From Entomomonas sp. E2T0 (lineage in GTDB: Bacteria > Pseudomonadota > Gammaproteobacteria > Pseudomonadales > Pseudomonadaceae), in the NCBI RefSeq assembly GCF_025985425.1, contig NZ_CP094972.1:1798001-1862000 (forward strand): 64,000 nt of DNA, written 5' to 3'. The notes beneath the pieces were generated by a model. The model ran no database searches and was not told the origin of the DNA. It worked only from the letters and a program-made list of their open reading frames with translations. The translations under genes and the position numbers were made by a program. Shown piece by piece: positions 9,531-18,269 of this stretch (position 1 is its first letter; every line of letters starts with the position of its first letter).

Positions 9531-9683
9531 TGTAGTCAGATATAGCATTTTTGCTAAGGAAGCAGGTGAAATTCCTGCGCAGCCCCCGCTGCTGTAAGGT
9601 GGACGAATCTGTTGTAACCACTGAGGAAACTCGGGAAGGAACAGAGGAGGATGAAGCCAAGCCAGAAGACCTGTCTGATTACA
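9531..9683 (+). promoter_or_regulatory. Cobalamin (adenosylcobalamin-type) riboswitch aptamer
   Basis: The core elements of the cobalamin family are present in order: GCAGGTGAAATTCCTGC (P3 region) at about 9562-9578, the CCCCCGCTGCTGTAAGG segment, CCACTGAGG and CTCGGGAAGG, and the B12 box AGCCAAGCCAGAAGACCTG at about 9655-9673. The ends pair as P1: 9531-9540 with 9674-9683, ten pairs including one G-U. It lies directly upstream of cbiM and should lower expression of the cbiM-cbiP operon when B12 is plentiful. A 76-codon open frame across it is fortuitous. Confidence 0.96.
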
Positions 9684-9693
9684 GAAGAATACC

Positions 9694-9799
9694 CCCTTCG
9701 GTGGGAAGGGTTATATCTATGAAATATTTATTTTCTCTATATAACCTTACCTGCATGAAGCGAGGAATATTTGTTACCTAACAAATTAAGGTTATAACG
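9694..9799 (+). promoter_or_regulatory. Riboswitch expression platform, predicted to mask the cbiM ribosome binding site
   Basis: Three competing pairings can be drawn. (a) CCCTTC 9694-9699 with GAAGGG 9705-9710. (b) GGTTATAT 9709-9716 with ATATAACC 9739-9746. (c) TATAACCTT 9740-9748 with AAGGTTATA 9788-9796, which contains the ribosome binding site of cbiM. Pairing b excludes both a and c. A small hairpin (ATTTGTT 9769-9775 with AACAAAT 9780-9786) sits inside loop c. No T-tract terminator is present, so control is probably at translation initiation. The pairing is seen directly; the on/off assignment is inferred. Confidence 0.7.
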
Positions 9800-10531
9800 A
9801 TGAATATAAGATTCAAGCGTTTATCAGTAATTGGCGGGGCGGCCTTACTGGTATTATTTCCGCAGCAAGCTTTTGCAATGCATATTATGGAAGGGTTTCT
9901 ACCACCTGTTTGGGCTGGTACTTGGTGGGCAATCTATATTCCTTTTTTAATTTTGGGCATTTATCAATTAAAGAAAATATCTACAGGCAGTACTGATAAA
10001 AAAGTATTACTAGCACTTTGTGCCGCTTTTGTGTTTGTGCTTTCTTCTTTAAAAATGCCATCAGTTACGGGTAGTTGTTCTCATCCTACGGGTGTTGGTT
10101 TAGGGGTGGTGATGTTTGGCCCTTGGGTGATGGCTGTTTTAGCAGGTATTGTTTTATTATTCCAAGCCTTGTTTTTAGCCCATGGAGGGTTAACCACTTT
10201 AGGCGCTAATGGTATGTCAATGGCAGTATTTGGCCCTGTGGTTGGTTACTACATTTGGCGAATTTCATGCAAATTTAAAATCCGTAAAGATGTCGGGGTG
10301 TTTTTATGCGCCTTTACTGCGGATATCGTTACTTACTTTGTCACTTCTATTCAGTTAGCAGGCGCTTTCCCAGATCCACAATTAGGTTTTGTGGCCGCAG
10401 CCACTAAATTTATGAGTATTTTCTGCTTAACACAAATCCCTATTGCCATTGCTGAGGGGTTATTAACAGTTATTATTTATAATGTTATTACTGAGCGTAA
10501 AATTGCACCAGCAGGGGGCTTTACACAATGA
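9800..10531 (+). CDS. cbiM: Cobalt ECF transporter substrate-capture protein CbiM
   Basis: Membrane S-component of the CbiMNQO cobalt importer. The 243-residue protein carries an amino-terminal signal peptide ending QQAFA at residue 26, which would expose Met-His (MHIMEGFLP) as the new amino terminus. In the CbiM/NikM family that Met-His end takes part in metal binding. Further family blocks are PSVTGSCSHPTGVGLG and LAHGGLTTLGANGMSMA. The ATG has AAGG at 9788-9791, which is the sequence masked in the predicted riboswitch off-state. Its stop overlaps the cbiN start (ATGA). Confidence 0.96.
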   Translation: MNIRFKRLSVIGGAALLVLFPQQAFAMHIMEGFLPPVWAGTWWAIYIPFLILGIYQLKKISTGSTDKKVLLALCAAFVFVLSSLKMPSVTGSCSHPTGVGLGVVMFGPWVMAVLAGIVLLFQALFLAHGGLTTLGANGMSMAVFGPVVGYYIWRISCKFKIRKDVGVFLCAFTADIVTYFVTSIQLAGAFPDPQLGFVAAATKFMSIFCLTQIPIAIAEGLLTVIIYNVITERKIAPAGGFTQ

Positions 10532-10818
10532 AAAAGAATCTGTTGTTATTAACCATTGTGGTAATTATGTGTTTAGTTCCCTTTTTCCTCCCTTCCAATA
10601 AAGGGGCAGAGTTCAGTGGTGCAGATGGTCAAGCTGAGGAGGCTATTACCCAAAGCCATCCTGATTATGAACCATGGTTTGAGTCTTTCTTTGAGCCTGC
10701 TAGTGGTGAGGTAGAGAGTTTGTTATTTACCTTACAAGGCTCCATTGGTACAGGGATAATTTGCTATATTTTAGGCTTTTATCGCGGTAGAAGGCCAAAG
10801 ACTGATGTTAGAAATTGA
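10528..10818 (+). CDS. cbiN: Cobalt transport accessory protein CbiN
   Basis: Small 96-residue partner of CbiM with two membrane segments (about residues 4-21 and 70-86) and a periplasmic loop between them. The loop contains GADGQAEEAI and YEPWFESFFEPASGEVESLLF, typical of CbiN. CbiN is needed for cobalt uptake through CbiM. It overlaps cbiM by four bases and cbiQ by fourteen, so production of the membrane parts is coupled. Confidence 0.95.
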   Translation: MKKNLLLLTIVVIMCLVPFFLPSNKGAEFSGADGQAEEAITQSHPDYEPWFESFFEPASGEVESLLFTLQGSIGTGIICYILGFYRGRRPKTDVRN

Positions 10819-11482
10819 TCATTATGCTTATCAAAGTCGCTGGCGCGAAATAAATCCGCTAACTAAGGCATTAGCCTATATTGTTTTATTGCTAGTGGCT
10901 TTGTGTTCAATAGGATTAGTTCAATTAATTATTTTAGTTGTGCTAGCACCTATCACTTGTTATGTGACGCGTATTAGTTTTAGCAAATACTGTCGATGGA
11001 TGATGGTTCCTTTTGCTTTTCTGATGGTGAGTGTAGTAGGTATTTTGTTATCGTTTGACTGGAGTAATAGTCGGATGTTAGCTAGTTTCCATATTGGTTC
11101 CCTGTATATTGGCGTTAGTGCTGAATCGTTATGGGTTGCCCAAAATGCCTTTTTTCGTAGTTTATCTTGTTTAGCCGTCACTTATTTATTTGTGCTAACC
11201 ACACCCTTTGATCAGTTAATTCAAATTGGTAAAAAAATTCATATGCCTAAAGCATTATTGGAAATTATTTTACTGACTTATCGATTTATTTTTATCTTTT
11301 TAGATGAAGTGTCTGCTATTAAACGCGCACAAACATTACGTTTTGGTTATATCTCACCTAGAACCAGTTATCGTTCTTTGGGTATGTTGATAACCATGTT
11401 ACTTAGCCGAGTTTTAACTCGTTATAGTCAAATGACTATAGCCTTAGAAACTAAGCTATTTAAGGGTGATTTTCACCTTTAA
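10805..11482 (+). CDS. cbiQ: Cobalt ECF transporter transmembrane protein CbiQ
   Basis: T-component that joins CbiMN to the ATPase. The 225-residue protein begins MLEIDHYAYQSRWREINPLTK, as CbiQ proteins do, then has several hydrophobic helices. Near the end AIKRAQTLRFGY is in the position of the coupling-helix motif that contacts CbiO, followed by a final helix. Start ATG lies inside cbiN. Seventeen bases separate it from cbiO. Confidence 0.94.
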   Translation: MLEIDHYAYQSRWREINPLTKALAYIVLLLVALCSIGLVQLIILVVLAPITCYVTRISFSKYCRWMMVPFAFLMVSVVGILLSFDWSNSRMLASFHIGSLYIGVSAESLWVAQNAFFRSLSCLAVTYLFVLTTPFDQLIQIGKKIHMPKALLEIILLTYRFIFIFLDEVSAIKRAQTLRFGYISPRTSYRSLGMLITMLLSRVLTRYSQMTIALETKLFKGDFHL

Positions 11483-11499
11483 GGTTGGAATAGAAGTAT

Positions 11500-12303
11500 A
11501 TGTTATCAACAAACAACGTTAGTTTTAAATATGAGCAAGGTGACTGGGCATTAGAGGATATTAGCTTAAGTTTATCATCGGGTAAGGTAACAGGGCTAAT
11601 TGGTGCCAATGGTTCAGGTAAGTCTACCTTATTTATGATTTTGCTAGGTATTTTAAAACCTAATGCTGGTGAAGTGTGCTGGAATGGCAAACCCATCAGT
11701 TATAAAAAGCAAGATTTATATCAATTACGACAAAACGTATCCATTGTTTTTCAAGACCCAGATCAGCAAATTTTTTATACCGATATACGCAGTGATATTG
11801 CTTTTAGTTTACGTAATTTAGGGGTAACTGAAGATGAAATCACTAGGCGAGTTAATAACGCTTTGGCGTTAGTAGATGCGCAACATTTTGCAGATCAACC
11901 TATTCAGTATTTAAGTTTTGGACAGAAAAAACGGGTGGCTATTGCAGGCGCATTAGTACTAGATGCCCCTTGTATTTTGTTGGATGAACCTACCGCAGGC
12001 TTAGACCCGATGGGGCGACAACATATTATTGAAATTCTGCAAAGGGTAGTAGCAGAAGGGAAACAAGTAGTTATTTCTAGCCATGATATTGATTTGATTT
12101 ATCAAGTCTGTGATGAGGTTTATGTGCTGAATCAAGGACGTTTATTAACACAGGGCGCAACTCAGCAAGTATTTCTAGAAAGTGATTTAATCAAGCAAGC
12201 AGGCTTGGTACAACCTTGGTTAGTTAGGTTACATTTAGAGAAAGGTTTACCGTTGTATCGCAATGAGCAGGAATTTTTTAATAGTCAGGATAAATTATGC
12301 TAA
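11500..12303 (+). CDS. cbiO: Cobalt ECF transporter ATPase CbiO
   Basis: ATP-hydrolysing subunit of the CbiMNQO cobalt importer, attached to the inner face of the membrane. Visible ABC motifs are Walker A GANGSGKST at residues 35-43, Q-loop FQDPDQQIF, signature LSFGQKKRVAIAGAL, Walker B CILLDEPTAGLD and the switch histidine in ISSHDIDLI. At 267 residues it has the normal single-domain length. The last seven bases overlap the start of the following acetyltransferase gene, so that gene belongs to the same transcript. Confidence 0.96.
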   Translation: MLSTNNVSFKYEQGDWALEDISLSLSSGKVTGLIGANGSGKSTLFMILLGILKPNAGEVCWNGKPISYKKQDLYQLRQNVSIVFQDPDQQIFYTDIRSDIAFSLRNLGVTEDEITRRVNNALALVDAQHFADQPIQYLSFGQKKRVAIAGALVLDAPCILLDEPTAGLDPMGRQHIIEILQRVVAEGKQVVISSHDIDLIYQVCDEVYVLNQGRLLTQGATQQVFLESDLIKQAGLVQPWLVRLHLEKGLPLYRNEQEFFNSQDKLC

Positions 12304-12851
12304 CCATTATTAATCAGCATATTGTGTTAAAGCCATTATCTTTAGAGGATAGTAGTAATATCTTTCAGGTTATTAATAATGAGCGTAGTTATTTACGGCA
12401 GTGGTTACCTTTTGTAGACGCTTCACAAGAAGAACAAACCATTAAAGAATATATTGAAGGTGTTTTAGGTTTAGAAAATACGCCACAGTTTACTATTTAT
12501 GAACAAGACCAATTAATCGGTTTAGTTGGTTTTAAAGATAACGATACTCTAAATCACAAAATAGAAATTGGTTATTGGTTATCTGAAAAGGCGCAAGGGC
12601 GGGGCATAATGACTGCTGCCGTAGCTGCTTTACTTGATATGGCATTTACCACATTAGCGCTAAATAGAGTACAAATAAAGGTAGCAGTAGCTAATAGCAA
12701 AAGTCGTAGCATTCCAGAAAGATTAGGTTTCTCCTTAGAGGGTATTGAACGAGATGGAGAATTATTGGTTGATGGTGTTTTCACGGATTTAGCTATTTAT
12801 AGCTTATTAAGACGAGAGTATCAGCCTAGTATAAACAGTAGAGATAACTAA
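12297..12851 (+). CDS. GNAT-family N-acetyltransferase (RimJ/RimL type) inside the B12 operon
   Basis: A 184-residue member of the ribosomal-protein-serine acetyltransferase-like GNAT group. The start IINQHIVLKPLSLEDSSNIF is typical, with GYWLSEKAQGRGIMTAAVAAL carrying the acetyl-CoA pyrophosphate-binding QGRGIM loop, NRVQIKVAVANSKSRSIPERLGF near residues 120-143, and a carboxy-terminal YSLLRREY. The substrate is unknown. The seven-base overlap with cbiO and the two-base gap to cobD place it firmly in the cobalt/cobalamin polycistron, yet no acetyltransferase step is known in this pathway. It may be an unrelated passenger or act on a pathway protein. Confidence 0.88.
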   Translation: MLTIINQHIVLKPLSLEDSSNIFQVINNERSYLRQWLPFVDASQEEQTIKEYIEGVLGLENTPQFTIYEQDQLIGLVGFKDNDTLNHKIEIGYWLSEKAQGRGIMTAAVAALLDMAFTTLALNRVQIKVAVANSKSRSIPERLGFSLEGIERDGELLVDGVFTDLAIYSLLRREYQPSINSRDN

Positions 12852-12853
12852 AA

Positions 12854-13873
12854 ATGATTAATGGGCATGGTGATGATGGTTATCAATATCCAAAAATTAT
12901 AGCTAATTTTAGTTCTAATGTTTATCACCAAACAGATTTATCAGGGTTAGAACAATACTTAACACAGCATATTGATGTTATTCATGGTTATCCTGAACCT
13001 GATGCGGTTTCTGTGAGAGAGTTATTAGCAGCGCAAACTAATATTGCAGCAGCTTGTATCTCCGTTACCAATGGTGCAACAGAAGCGATTTATCTGATTG
13101 CGCAAGCATTTCGCGGTAGTAAAACAACCATTGTATCGCCTGTATTTAGTGAGTATGCGGATGCTTGTGAGATACATCAACATCAACTACAACATGTTTT
13201 TGATCTGCATGATATTGCACCGCAAACAGAATTATGTTGGTTATGTAGTCCTAACAATCCAACGGGTGAAGTTTATTCGGAGCAGCAATTACTTACTTTA
13301 TTTAAGCAGTATCCAACCACTTATTTTGTAGTTGATCAATCCTATGCAGCGTTTGCTATAGATGCATTATTGGCAATTGATAAAGTGATTCAATACCCTA
13401 ATGTGATAGTGTTGCATTCAATGACTAAACAGTTTGCTATTCCGGGTTTACGCTTAGGTTATTTGGTGGCTAATAGTGATTTGCTCGCGCGCATTAATTA
13501 TTTTCGGATGCCTTGGTCGGTTAATAGTTTAGCAATTGTGGCAGGCAACTATTTATTGCAACATGCTAATGAGTTACAGGTTGATTTATTAGTCCTACTG
13601 CAACAAACCAAACAATTACAGCAAGCCCTAGCAGCCTTTAAACAATTACAGGTTTTACCTACTCAAACCCATTACTTTTTAGTGAAATTATTAAATGGTA
13701 AAAGTGCTGCAGAGTTAAAAAACTATTTAGCTAATAAACATCATTTATTAATTCGTGATGCGGCTAATTTTGTTGGTTTAGATAAACATTATTTTAGGGT
13801 GGCTAGTCAGAGTGTAGCGCAAAATAATTTGCTAGTAGCTGCCATTAGTGAATGGCTAACAGAGCAAGAGTGA
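12854..13873 (+). CDS. cobD: L-threonine-O-3-phosphate decarboxylase-like PLP enzyme (CobD)
   Basis: Class I/II aminotransferase-fold enzyme expected to make (R)-1-aminopropan-2-ol phosphate, the linker of the nucleotide loop. It starts MINGHGDDGYQY, the INGHGDD pattern common in CobD. Later come TNGATEAIYLIAQAF, CSPNNPTGEVY and the pyridoxal-phosphate lysine region HSMTKQFAIPGLRLGY. At 339 residues it is a little shorter than Salmonella CobD. A histidinol-phosphate aminotransferase is the alternative, but its place between cbiO and cobU strongly favours CobD. Its TGA overlaps the cobU ATG (TGATG). Confidence 0.85.
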   Translation: MINGHGDDGYQYPKIIANFSSNVYHQTDLSGLEQYLTQHIDVIHGYPEPDAVSVRELLAAQTNIAAACISVTNGATEAIYLIAQAFRGSKTTIVSPVFSEYADACEIHQHQLQHVFDLHDIAPQTELCWLCSPNNPTGEVYSEQQLLTLFKQYPTTYFVVDQSYAAFAIDALLAIDKVIQYPNVIVLHSMTKQFAIPGLRLGYLVANSDLLARINYFRMPWSVNSLAIVAGNYLLQHANELQVDLLVLLQQTKQLQQALAAFKQLQVLPTQTHYFLVKLLNGKSAAELKNYLANKHHLLIRDAANFVGLDKHYFRVASQSVAQNNLLVAAISEWLTEQE

Positions 13874-14385
13874 TGAAAAAAATAACCTTAGTAACAGGTG
13901 GACAGCGATCAGGCAAAAGTAGTTTTGCTGAAAAGTTAGCGTTATCGTTAAGCGCGAATCCTATTTATATAGCTACTTCTCGTATTTGGGACGAGGAGTA
14001 TCGGCAACGTATTGAAAGACATCAATTAGCACGTGGTGATCAATGGACAAATATTGAGGAAGAAAAAAAATTATCACAGCATGATGTGACTAATAAAGTG
14101 GTGTTGGTAGATTGCGTTACTTTATGGGCCACTAATTATTTTTTTGATTTAGACAGTGCTATTGAACAGGCGTTAATAGAGCTAAAGCAAGAGTTTGCTT
14201 TATTTACACAACAAAATGCACAGTTTATTTTTGTGACCAATGAAATTGGTTTAGGTGGCACACCAGAAAATACCTTACAAAGAAAGTTTACCGATTTATT
14301 AGGCTGGTTAAATCAATATATTGCGCAGCAGGCTGATGAAGTTTATTTCACAGTGGCAGGCATACCGATGAAAATTAAGGGGTAG
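13873..14385 (+). CDS. cobU: Adenosylcobinamide kinase / adenosylcobinamide-phosphate guanylyltransferase CobU
   Basis: Bifunctional enzyme that phosphorylates adenosylcobinamide and then transfers GMP to it. ATG 13873 gives a 170-residue protein starting [20 protein letters not shown] with the P-loop GGQRSGKS at residues 9-16. [20 protein letters not shown] carries the guanylation-site histidine region. VLVDCVTLW and [14 protein letters not shown] follow. Earlier in-frame codons exist but would run into cobD. It shares TGATG with cobD and its stop abuts cobT. Confidence 0.95.
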   Translation: MKKITLVTGGQRSGKSSFAEKLALSLSANPIYIATSRIWDEEYRQRIERHQLARGDQWTNIEEEKKLSQHDVTNKVVLVDCVTLWATNYFFDLDSAIEQALIELKQEFALFTQQNAQFIFVTNEIGLGGTPENTLQRKFTDLLGWLNQYIAQQADEVYFTVAGIPMKIKG

Positions 14386-14387
14386 TG

Positions 14388-15431
14388 ATGAGAAGTTTTG
14401 TGATTAATAAACCAGATGAAGCGATTTGCTCCTTATTACAAGATAAGATTGATAACCTAGCTAAGCCGAAGGGTTCGTTAGGCATATTAGAAAAAATAGC
14501 TGCACAAGTAGGCACTATTCAACAAAGTTTATCACCGAAATTAACTAACCCTCACCATATTTTATTTGCTGCGGATCATGGCATAGCTGAATCAGGGGTT
14601 AGCCCTTCGCCAAAAGCCATTACATGGCAACAAGCCCTTAATTTTGTTGAGGGTGGTGGTGGTATCAATATTTTTGTACGACAACATGGATTTAAGTTAT
14701 TAGTAGTTGATGCAGGTGTTGACTACGATTTTGAGGCAGATACAGGGGTAATTGATCGTAAAATTAGTAAAGGTACCGCTAATTTTCTTTATCAAGCAGC
14801 CATGACCGAACAGCAAATGGAGCAGGCTATTAACACTGGAGTGGAGTTAGTTGAGCAATGTCATCAAGCAGGTTGTAATATTATTTCTTTTGGTGAATTA
14901 GGCATTGCTAATACCTCTCCATCTTCTATCTGGATGAGCTATTTAACAGGTATCGATTTAAAACAATGTGTAGGAGCTGGGTCAGGTTGGGCTTCTGAGG
15001 GTACATTGCGTAAATATCAAGTATTGCAACAAGCAGTGGATAACTATCGGGGGGATGGTTCTACCCTAGATATTATGCGTTATTTTGGTGGCTATGAAAT
15101 GGTGATGACCGTAGGTGCTATGCTAAGAGCTGCCGAGTTAGGGATGGTTATTTTGATAGATGGTTTTATTATGACCAACTGTGTTTTAATGGCTGCTAAG
15201 TTTTATCCTCATATTATTGATTATGCGATTTTTGGTCATCAGGGTGAAGAAACAGGTCATAAACTGCTATTAGATTATATGGGTGTGCAATCATTGTTGC
15301 AGTTACAGTTTAGATTAGGTGAGGGAACAGGTGCAGTATGTGCCTTTCCATTGGTTGAATCAGCAGTGCGAATGATGAATGAAATGAAATCTTTTGCAAA
15401 GGCGGAAGTTACTCCGATTACCAAATGTTAG
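14388..15431 (+). CDS. cobT: Nicotinate-nucleotide-dimethylbenzimidazole phosphoribosyltransferase CobT
   Basis: Activates the lower ligand base to alpha-ribazole phosphate (or the equivalent for another base). The 347-residue protein shows [57 protein letters not shown] and, near the end, [15 protein letters not shown], whose glutamate is the proposed catalytic base. Start is ATG 14388; a GTG at 14385 is an alternative. No bluB or bza genes for dimethylbenzimidazole synthesis are in the window, so the actual base is open. Confidence 0.96.
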   Translation: MRSFVINKPDEAICSLLQDKIDNLAKPKGSLGILEKIAAQVGTIQQSLSPKLTNPHHILFAADHGIAESGVSPSPKAITWQQALNFVEGGGGINIFVRQHGFKLLVVDAGVDYDFEADTGVIDRKISKGTANFLYQAAMTEQQMEQAINTGVELVEQCHQAGCNIISFGELGIANTSPSSIWMSYLTGIDLKQCVGAGSGWASEGTLRKYQVLQQAVDNYRGDGSTLDIMRYFGGYEMVMTVGAMLRAAELGMVILIDGFIMTNCVLMAAKFYPHIIDYAIFGHQGEETGHKLLLDYMGVQSLLQLQFRLGEGTGAVCAFPLVESAVRMMNEMKSFAKAEVTPITKC

Positions 15432-16183
15432 CATTTATTGCCGTTATTATTTTTTTTACGCGACTACCTTTTTTTAGGAATCGGATGATTCCTGACGAGT
15501 ACTTTAAAAATATTATCTATTATTGGTCAATGGCGGGTTGGTTAACTGCCTCGGTAATGGCTATGGTACTGTATTTAAGTAGTCTATTATTCCCTATAGC
15601 AGTAGCTGTTATGCTAGCGATAGCCAGTAGGTTATTATTAACAGGTGCACTACATGAAGATGGCTTAGCTGATTTTTTTGATGGCTTTGGTGGTGGAATT
15701 TCTAAAGAGCGTATCTTGGCTATTATGAAAGATAGCCATATAGGTTGTTATGGTGTATTGGGTTTAATTGTTTATTTTCTTTTATTATTCACTTTATTAA
15801 GTGCTTTACCTGTGTATTTGGCTTGTTTAGCTATCTTAGTAGCTGATCCATTTTGTAAAGGATTATCTTCTTTTATTACCGTCCGTTTAAGCTATGCTCG
15901 TACCGCTGAAACCAGTAAAGTAAAAGTTGTTTATGATGATATTAAAACTAAGTATTTTTTATATTCAATCAGCTTTGCTTTAGTGCCATTATTAATAATC
16001 TTTGGCATTGTTTCACCCGTTTACTACCTATCAATACTTTTACCTATTGCAGTATTTTTTCTATTAACTGCTTTTATGCAAAGTAAAATACAAGGTTATA
16101 CAGGCGATTGTGCAGGGGCTTTATTTTTAATGACAGAGTTGTCTTTTTACTTGTCATTTGTTGCGTTAGTAGGATTAGTATGA
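15425..16183 (+). CDS. cobS: Adenosylcobinamide-GDP ribazoletransferase (cobalamin synthase) CobS
   Basis: Integral membrane enzyme that joins adenosylcobinamide-GDP and alpha-ribazole. The 252-residue protein has about six hydrophobic segments. Its metal-site motif [16 protein letters not shown] (near residues 76-91) matches the CobS HxDGLAD-x-x-DG signature. [13 protein letters not shown] follows. It overlaps the cobT end by seven bases and shares ATGA with cobC. Confidence 0.95.
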   Translation: MLAFIAVIIFFTRLPFFRNRMIPDEYFKNIIYYWSMAGWLTASVMAMVLYLSSLLFPIAVAVMLAIASRLLLTGALHEDGLADFFDGFGGGISKERILAIMKDSHIGCYGVLGLIVYFLLLFTLLSALPVYLACLAILVADPFCKGLSSFITVRLSYARTAETSKVKVVYDDIKTKYFLYSISFALVPLLIIFGIVSPVYYLSILLPIAVFFLLTAFMQSKIQGYTGDCAGALFLMTELSFYLSFVALVGLV

Positions 16184-16731
16184 AGCTCTATTTTATTCGT
16201 CATACAGCGGTAGATGTGCCGCAAGGTATTTGCTATGGCTGGAGTGATGTGGGTTTAAAGGATAGTTTTAACGATGAAGCTACCGTAGTATTTGAGCAGA
16301 TTAAACAGATTAAGTTTGATCATGTTTTTACTAGCCCATTAAGTCGCTGTACCAAGTTAGCTAATTATTGTGGTTTTACTAATGCTATTACGGATCATCG
16401 TTTAAAAGAACTTAATTTTGGTGATTGGGAAATGCAAAAGTGGGATGATATTCAAGACCCTAATTTACAAAACTTTTATAATGATTGGATAAATACTGCC
16501 ACCACCAATGGCGAATCATTCCAAGATTTATATAAGCGCTTTATTGAGTTTATTAATACTTTACCAACGACAATCGAAAAAGCAGCCATCTTTACTCATG
16601 GTGGTATTATTAACTGTGCCCGTGTTTATGCAGGGGTGACAACCATAGAAAATATGTTTAATAATGCGCCTAGCTATGGTTCTATTACGCCATTAACTAT
16701 TTTTCCTAACTGCAATTTGAATAAAGGCTAA
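16180..16731 (+). CDS. cobC: Alpha-ribazole phosphatase CobC (histidine phosphatase family)
   Basis: Removes the phosphate from alpha-ribazole phosphate or adenosylcobalamin phosphate. Using ATG 16180, which overlaps the cobS stop, the 183-residue protein begins [20 protein letters not shown], with the phosphohistidine motif RHT. SPLSRCTKLANY, KELNFGDWEMQKWDDI and the second catalytic histidine in FTHGGIINCARVY follow. These are normal for CobC; length is close to the family's roughly 200 residues. Confidence 0.92.
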   Translation: MKLYFIRHTAVDVPQGICYGWSDVGLKDSFNDEATVVFEQIKQIKFDHVFTSPLSRCTKLANYCGFTNAITDHRLKELNFGDWEMQKWDDIQDPNLQNFYNDWINTATTNGESFQDLYKRFIEFINTLPTTIEKAAIFTHGGIINCARVYAGVTTIENMFNNAPSYGSITPLTIFPNCNLNKG

Positions 16732-16735
16732 CATT

Positions 16736-18214
16736 ATGCAAAAGCTTTCACCCCTTATGTTTGTTGGTACAGGTAGTGATGTTGGGAAAAGTATTATTAC
16801 CGCAGGATTTTGTCGTATCTTTAAACAGGATGGTTATACTCCAGCACCTTTTAAAGCACAGAATATGGCTAATAATTCCTATGCTACGGAAGAGGGCTTA
16901 GAAATAGGCAGAGCGCAAGCAGTACAGGCGGAAGCGGCAGGGGTGGCTTGTCATACCGATATGAATCCATTATTGCTCAAGCCTTCATCAGATCATACTT
17001 GCCAAGTAGTATTAAATGGTAAGCCCATAGGTAATCAAAATGCTTATCAATATTTCCGAACAGAAGGCAGGGAGGAGTTGAGAGCAGAGGTAAATGCGGC
17101 TTTTGATCGTTTAGCAAGCAGCTATAATCCTGTAGTAATGGAGGGTGCAGGTAGTATTTCGGAGATCAATTTAAGGGAAGTTGATCTAGTTAATATGCCA
17201 ATGGCTATTCACGCTAAAGCCAGTGTCATCTTGGTAGCAGATATTGATCGTGGTGGTGTATTTGCCAGCGTTTATGGTTCTATTATGCTACTTACAGAAG
17301 AAGAACGAAAATACGTAAAAGGTATATTAATTAATAAATTTCGTGGTGATATTCGACTGTTTGAATCGGGTATTAAAATACTCGAAGATTTATGTGGTAT
17401 TCCTGTGGTGGGTGTAGTGCCTTACTATAAAGATATTCATATTGAAGAAGAAGATTCTGTTGCACTACATACTAAGCAAATTCAAGCATCCCATGGTAAG
17501 GTTAATGTGGTAGTGGTACTATTAAGGCATATGTCTAACTTTACCGATTTTAATCGTTTAGAGCGAGACCCAAGAGTTCATTTATATTACAGTAGTAATG
17601 TAGATGAAATTGCCAAAGCAGATATTATTTTATTGCCTGGTAGTAAAAGCACCTTAGATGATTTATATGAGTTACGTCGTAATGGAGTAGCACAAAGTAT
17701 TTTAAAAGCCCATCGAGCTGGCGCTACGGTAGTAGGTATTTGTGGTGGTTTCCAAATGATGGGGCAGGAGATTTGTGACCCTGACCATGTGGAAGGTTCT
17801 ATTGAACGATTACCAGGTTTAGGATTATTACCCGTATCTACCAAGATGCTAGGTGAAAAAGTAACACGGCAAGTTAAATTTAACTTTCAACAATCTGCTA
17901 GCCTTTGTGATGGTTATGAAATCCATATGGGAATTACCACCCCAATGGATGATAATCCCACATCACCTGTCAATCACTTAACGGATAATACAACCGATGG
18001 TTATCTATTGAATAATAAATGCTTTGGTACTTATATTCACGGTATTTTAGATAATGCAGAGGTTATTGATTATTTACTAGAGCCTTATGCTGATAAGCTA
18101 ACAGAACAACCGTTTGACTATACCGCCTTTAAAGACCAACAATACGATAAATTAGCCGACCATATCCGCCAGCATGTAAATGTTGATTTGGTTTATCAGT
18201 TGATGGAGAAATAA
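16736..18214 (+). CDS. cbiP: Cobyric acid synthase CbiP
   Basis: Amidates four side chains of adenosylcobyrinic acid diamide using ATP and glutamine. The 492-residue protein has the dethiobiotin-synthetase-like ATP domain at its start (LMFVGTGSDVGKSIITAGF), NMANNSYATEEGLEIGRAQA, EGAGSISEINL and VADIDRGGVFAS. The carboxy-terminal glutaminase domain has its cysteine in VVGICGGFQMMG. It starts four bases after cobC and closes the operon. I see no strong terminator between it and the convergent efflux gene. Confidence 0.96.
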   Translation: MQKLSPLMFVGTGSDVGKSIITAGFCRIFKQDGYTPAPFKAQNMANNSYATEEGLEIGRAQAVQAEAAGVACHTDMNPLLLKPSSDHTCQVVLNGKPIGNQNAYQYFRTEGREELRAEVNAAFDRLASSYNPVVMEGAGSISEINLREVDLVNMPMAIHAKASVILVADIDRGGVFASVYGSIMLLTEEERKYVKGILINKFRGDIRLFESGIKILEDLCGIPVVGVVPYYKDIHIEEEDSVALHTKQIQASHGKVNVVVVLLRHMSNFTDFNRLERDPRVHLYYSSNVDEIAKADIILLPGSKSTLDDLYELRRNGVAQSILKAHRAGATVVGICGGFQMMGQEICDPDHVEGSIERLPGLGLLPVSTKMLGEKVTRQVKFNFQQSASLCDGYEIHMGITTPMDDNPTSPVNHLTDNTTDGYLLNNKCFGTYIHGILDNAEVIDYLLEPYADKLTEQPFDYTAFKDQQYDKLADHIRQHVNVDLVYQLMEK

Positions 18215-18269
18215 TTTTTATACTTTTTAAAATTGGTTTTGGATACCGTTAAGAAAAATATAAACAATA

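Noticed and set aside
9551-9781. A 76-codon rightward open frame across the cobalamin aptamer.
   Set aside because: It coincides with conserved riboswitch structure (P1, P3, B12 box), has no ribosome binding site and no protein-like composition.
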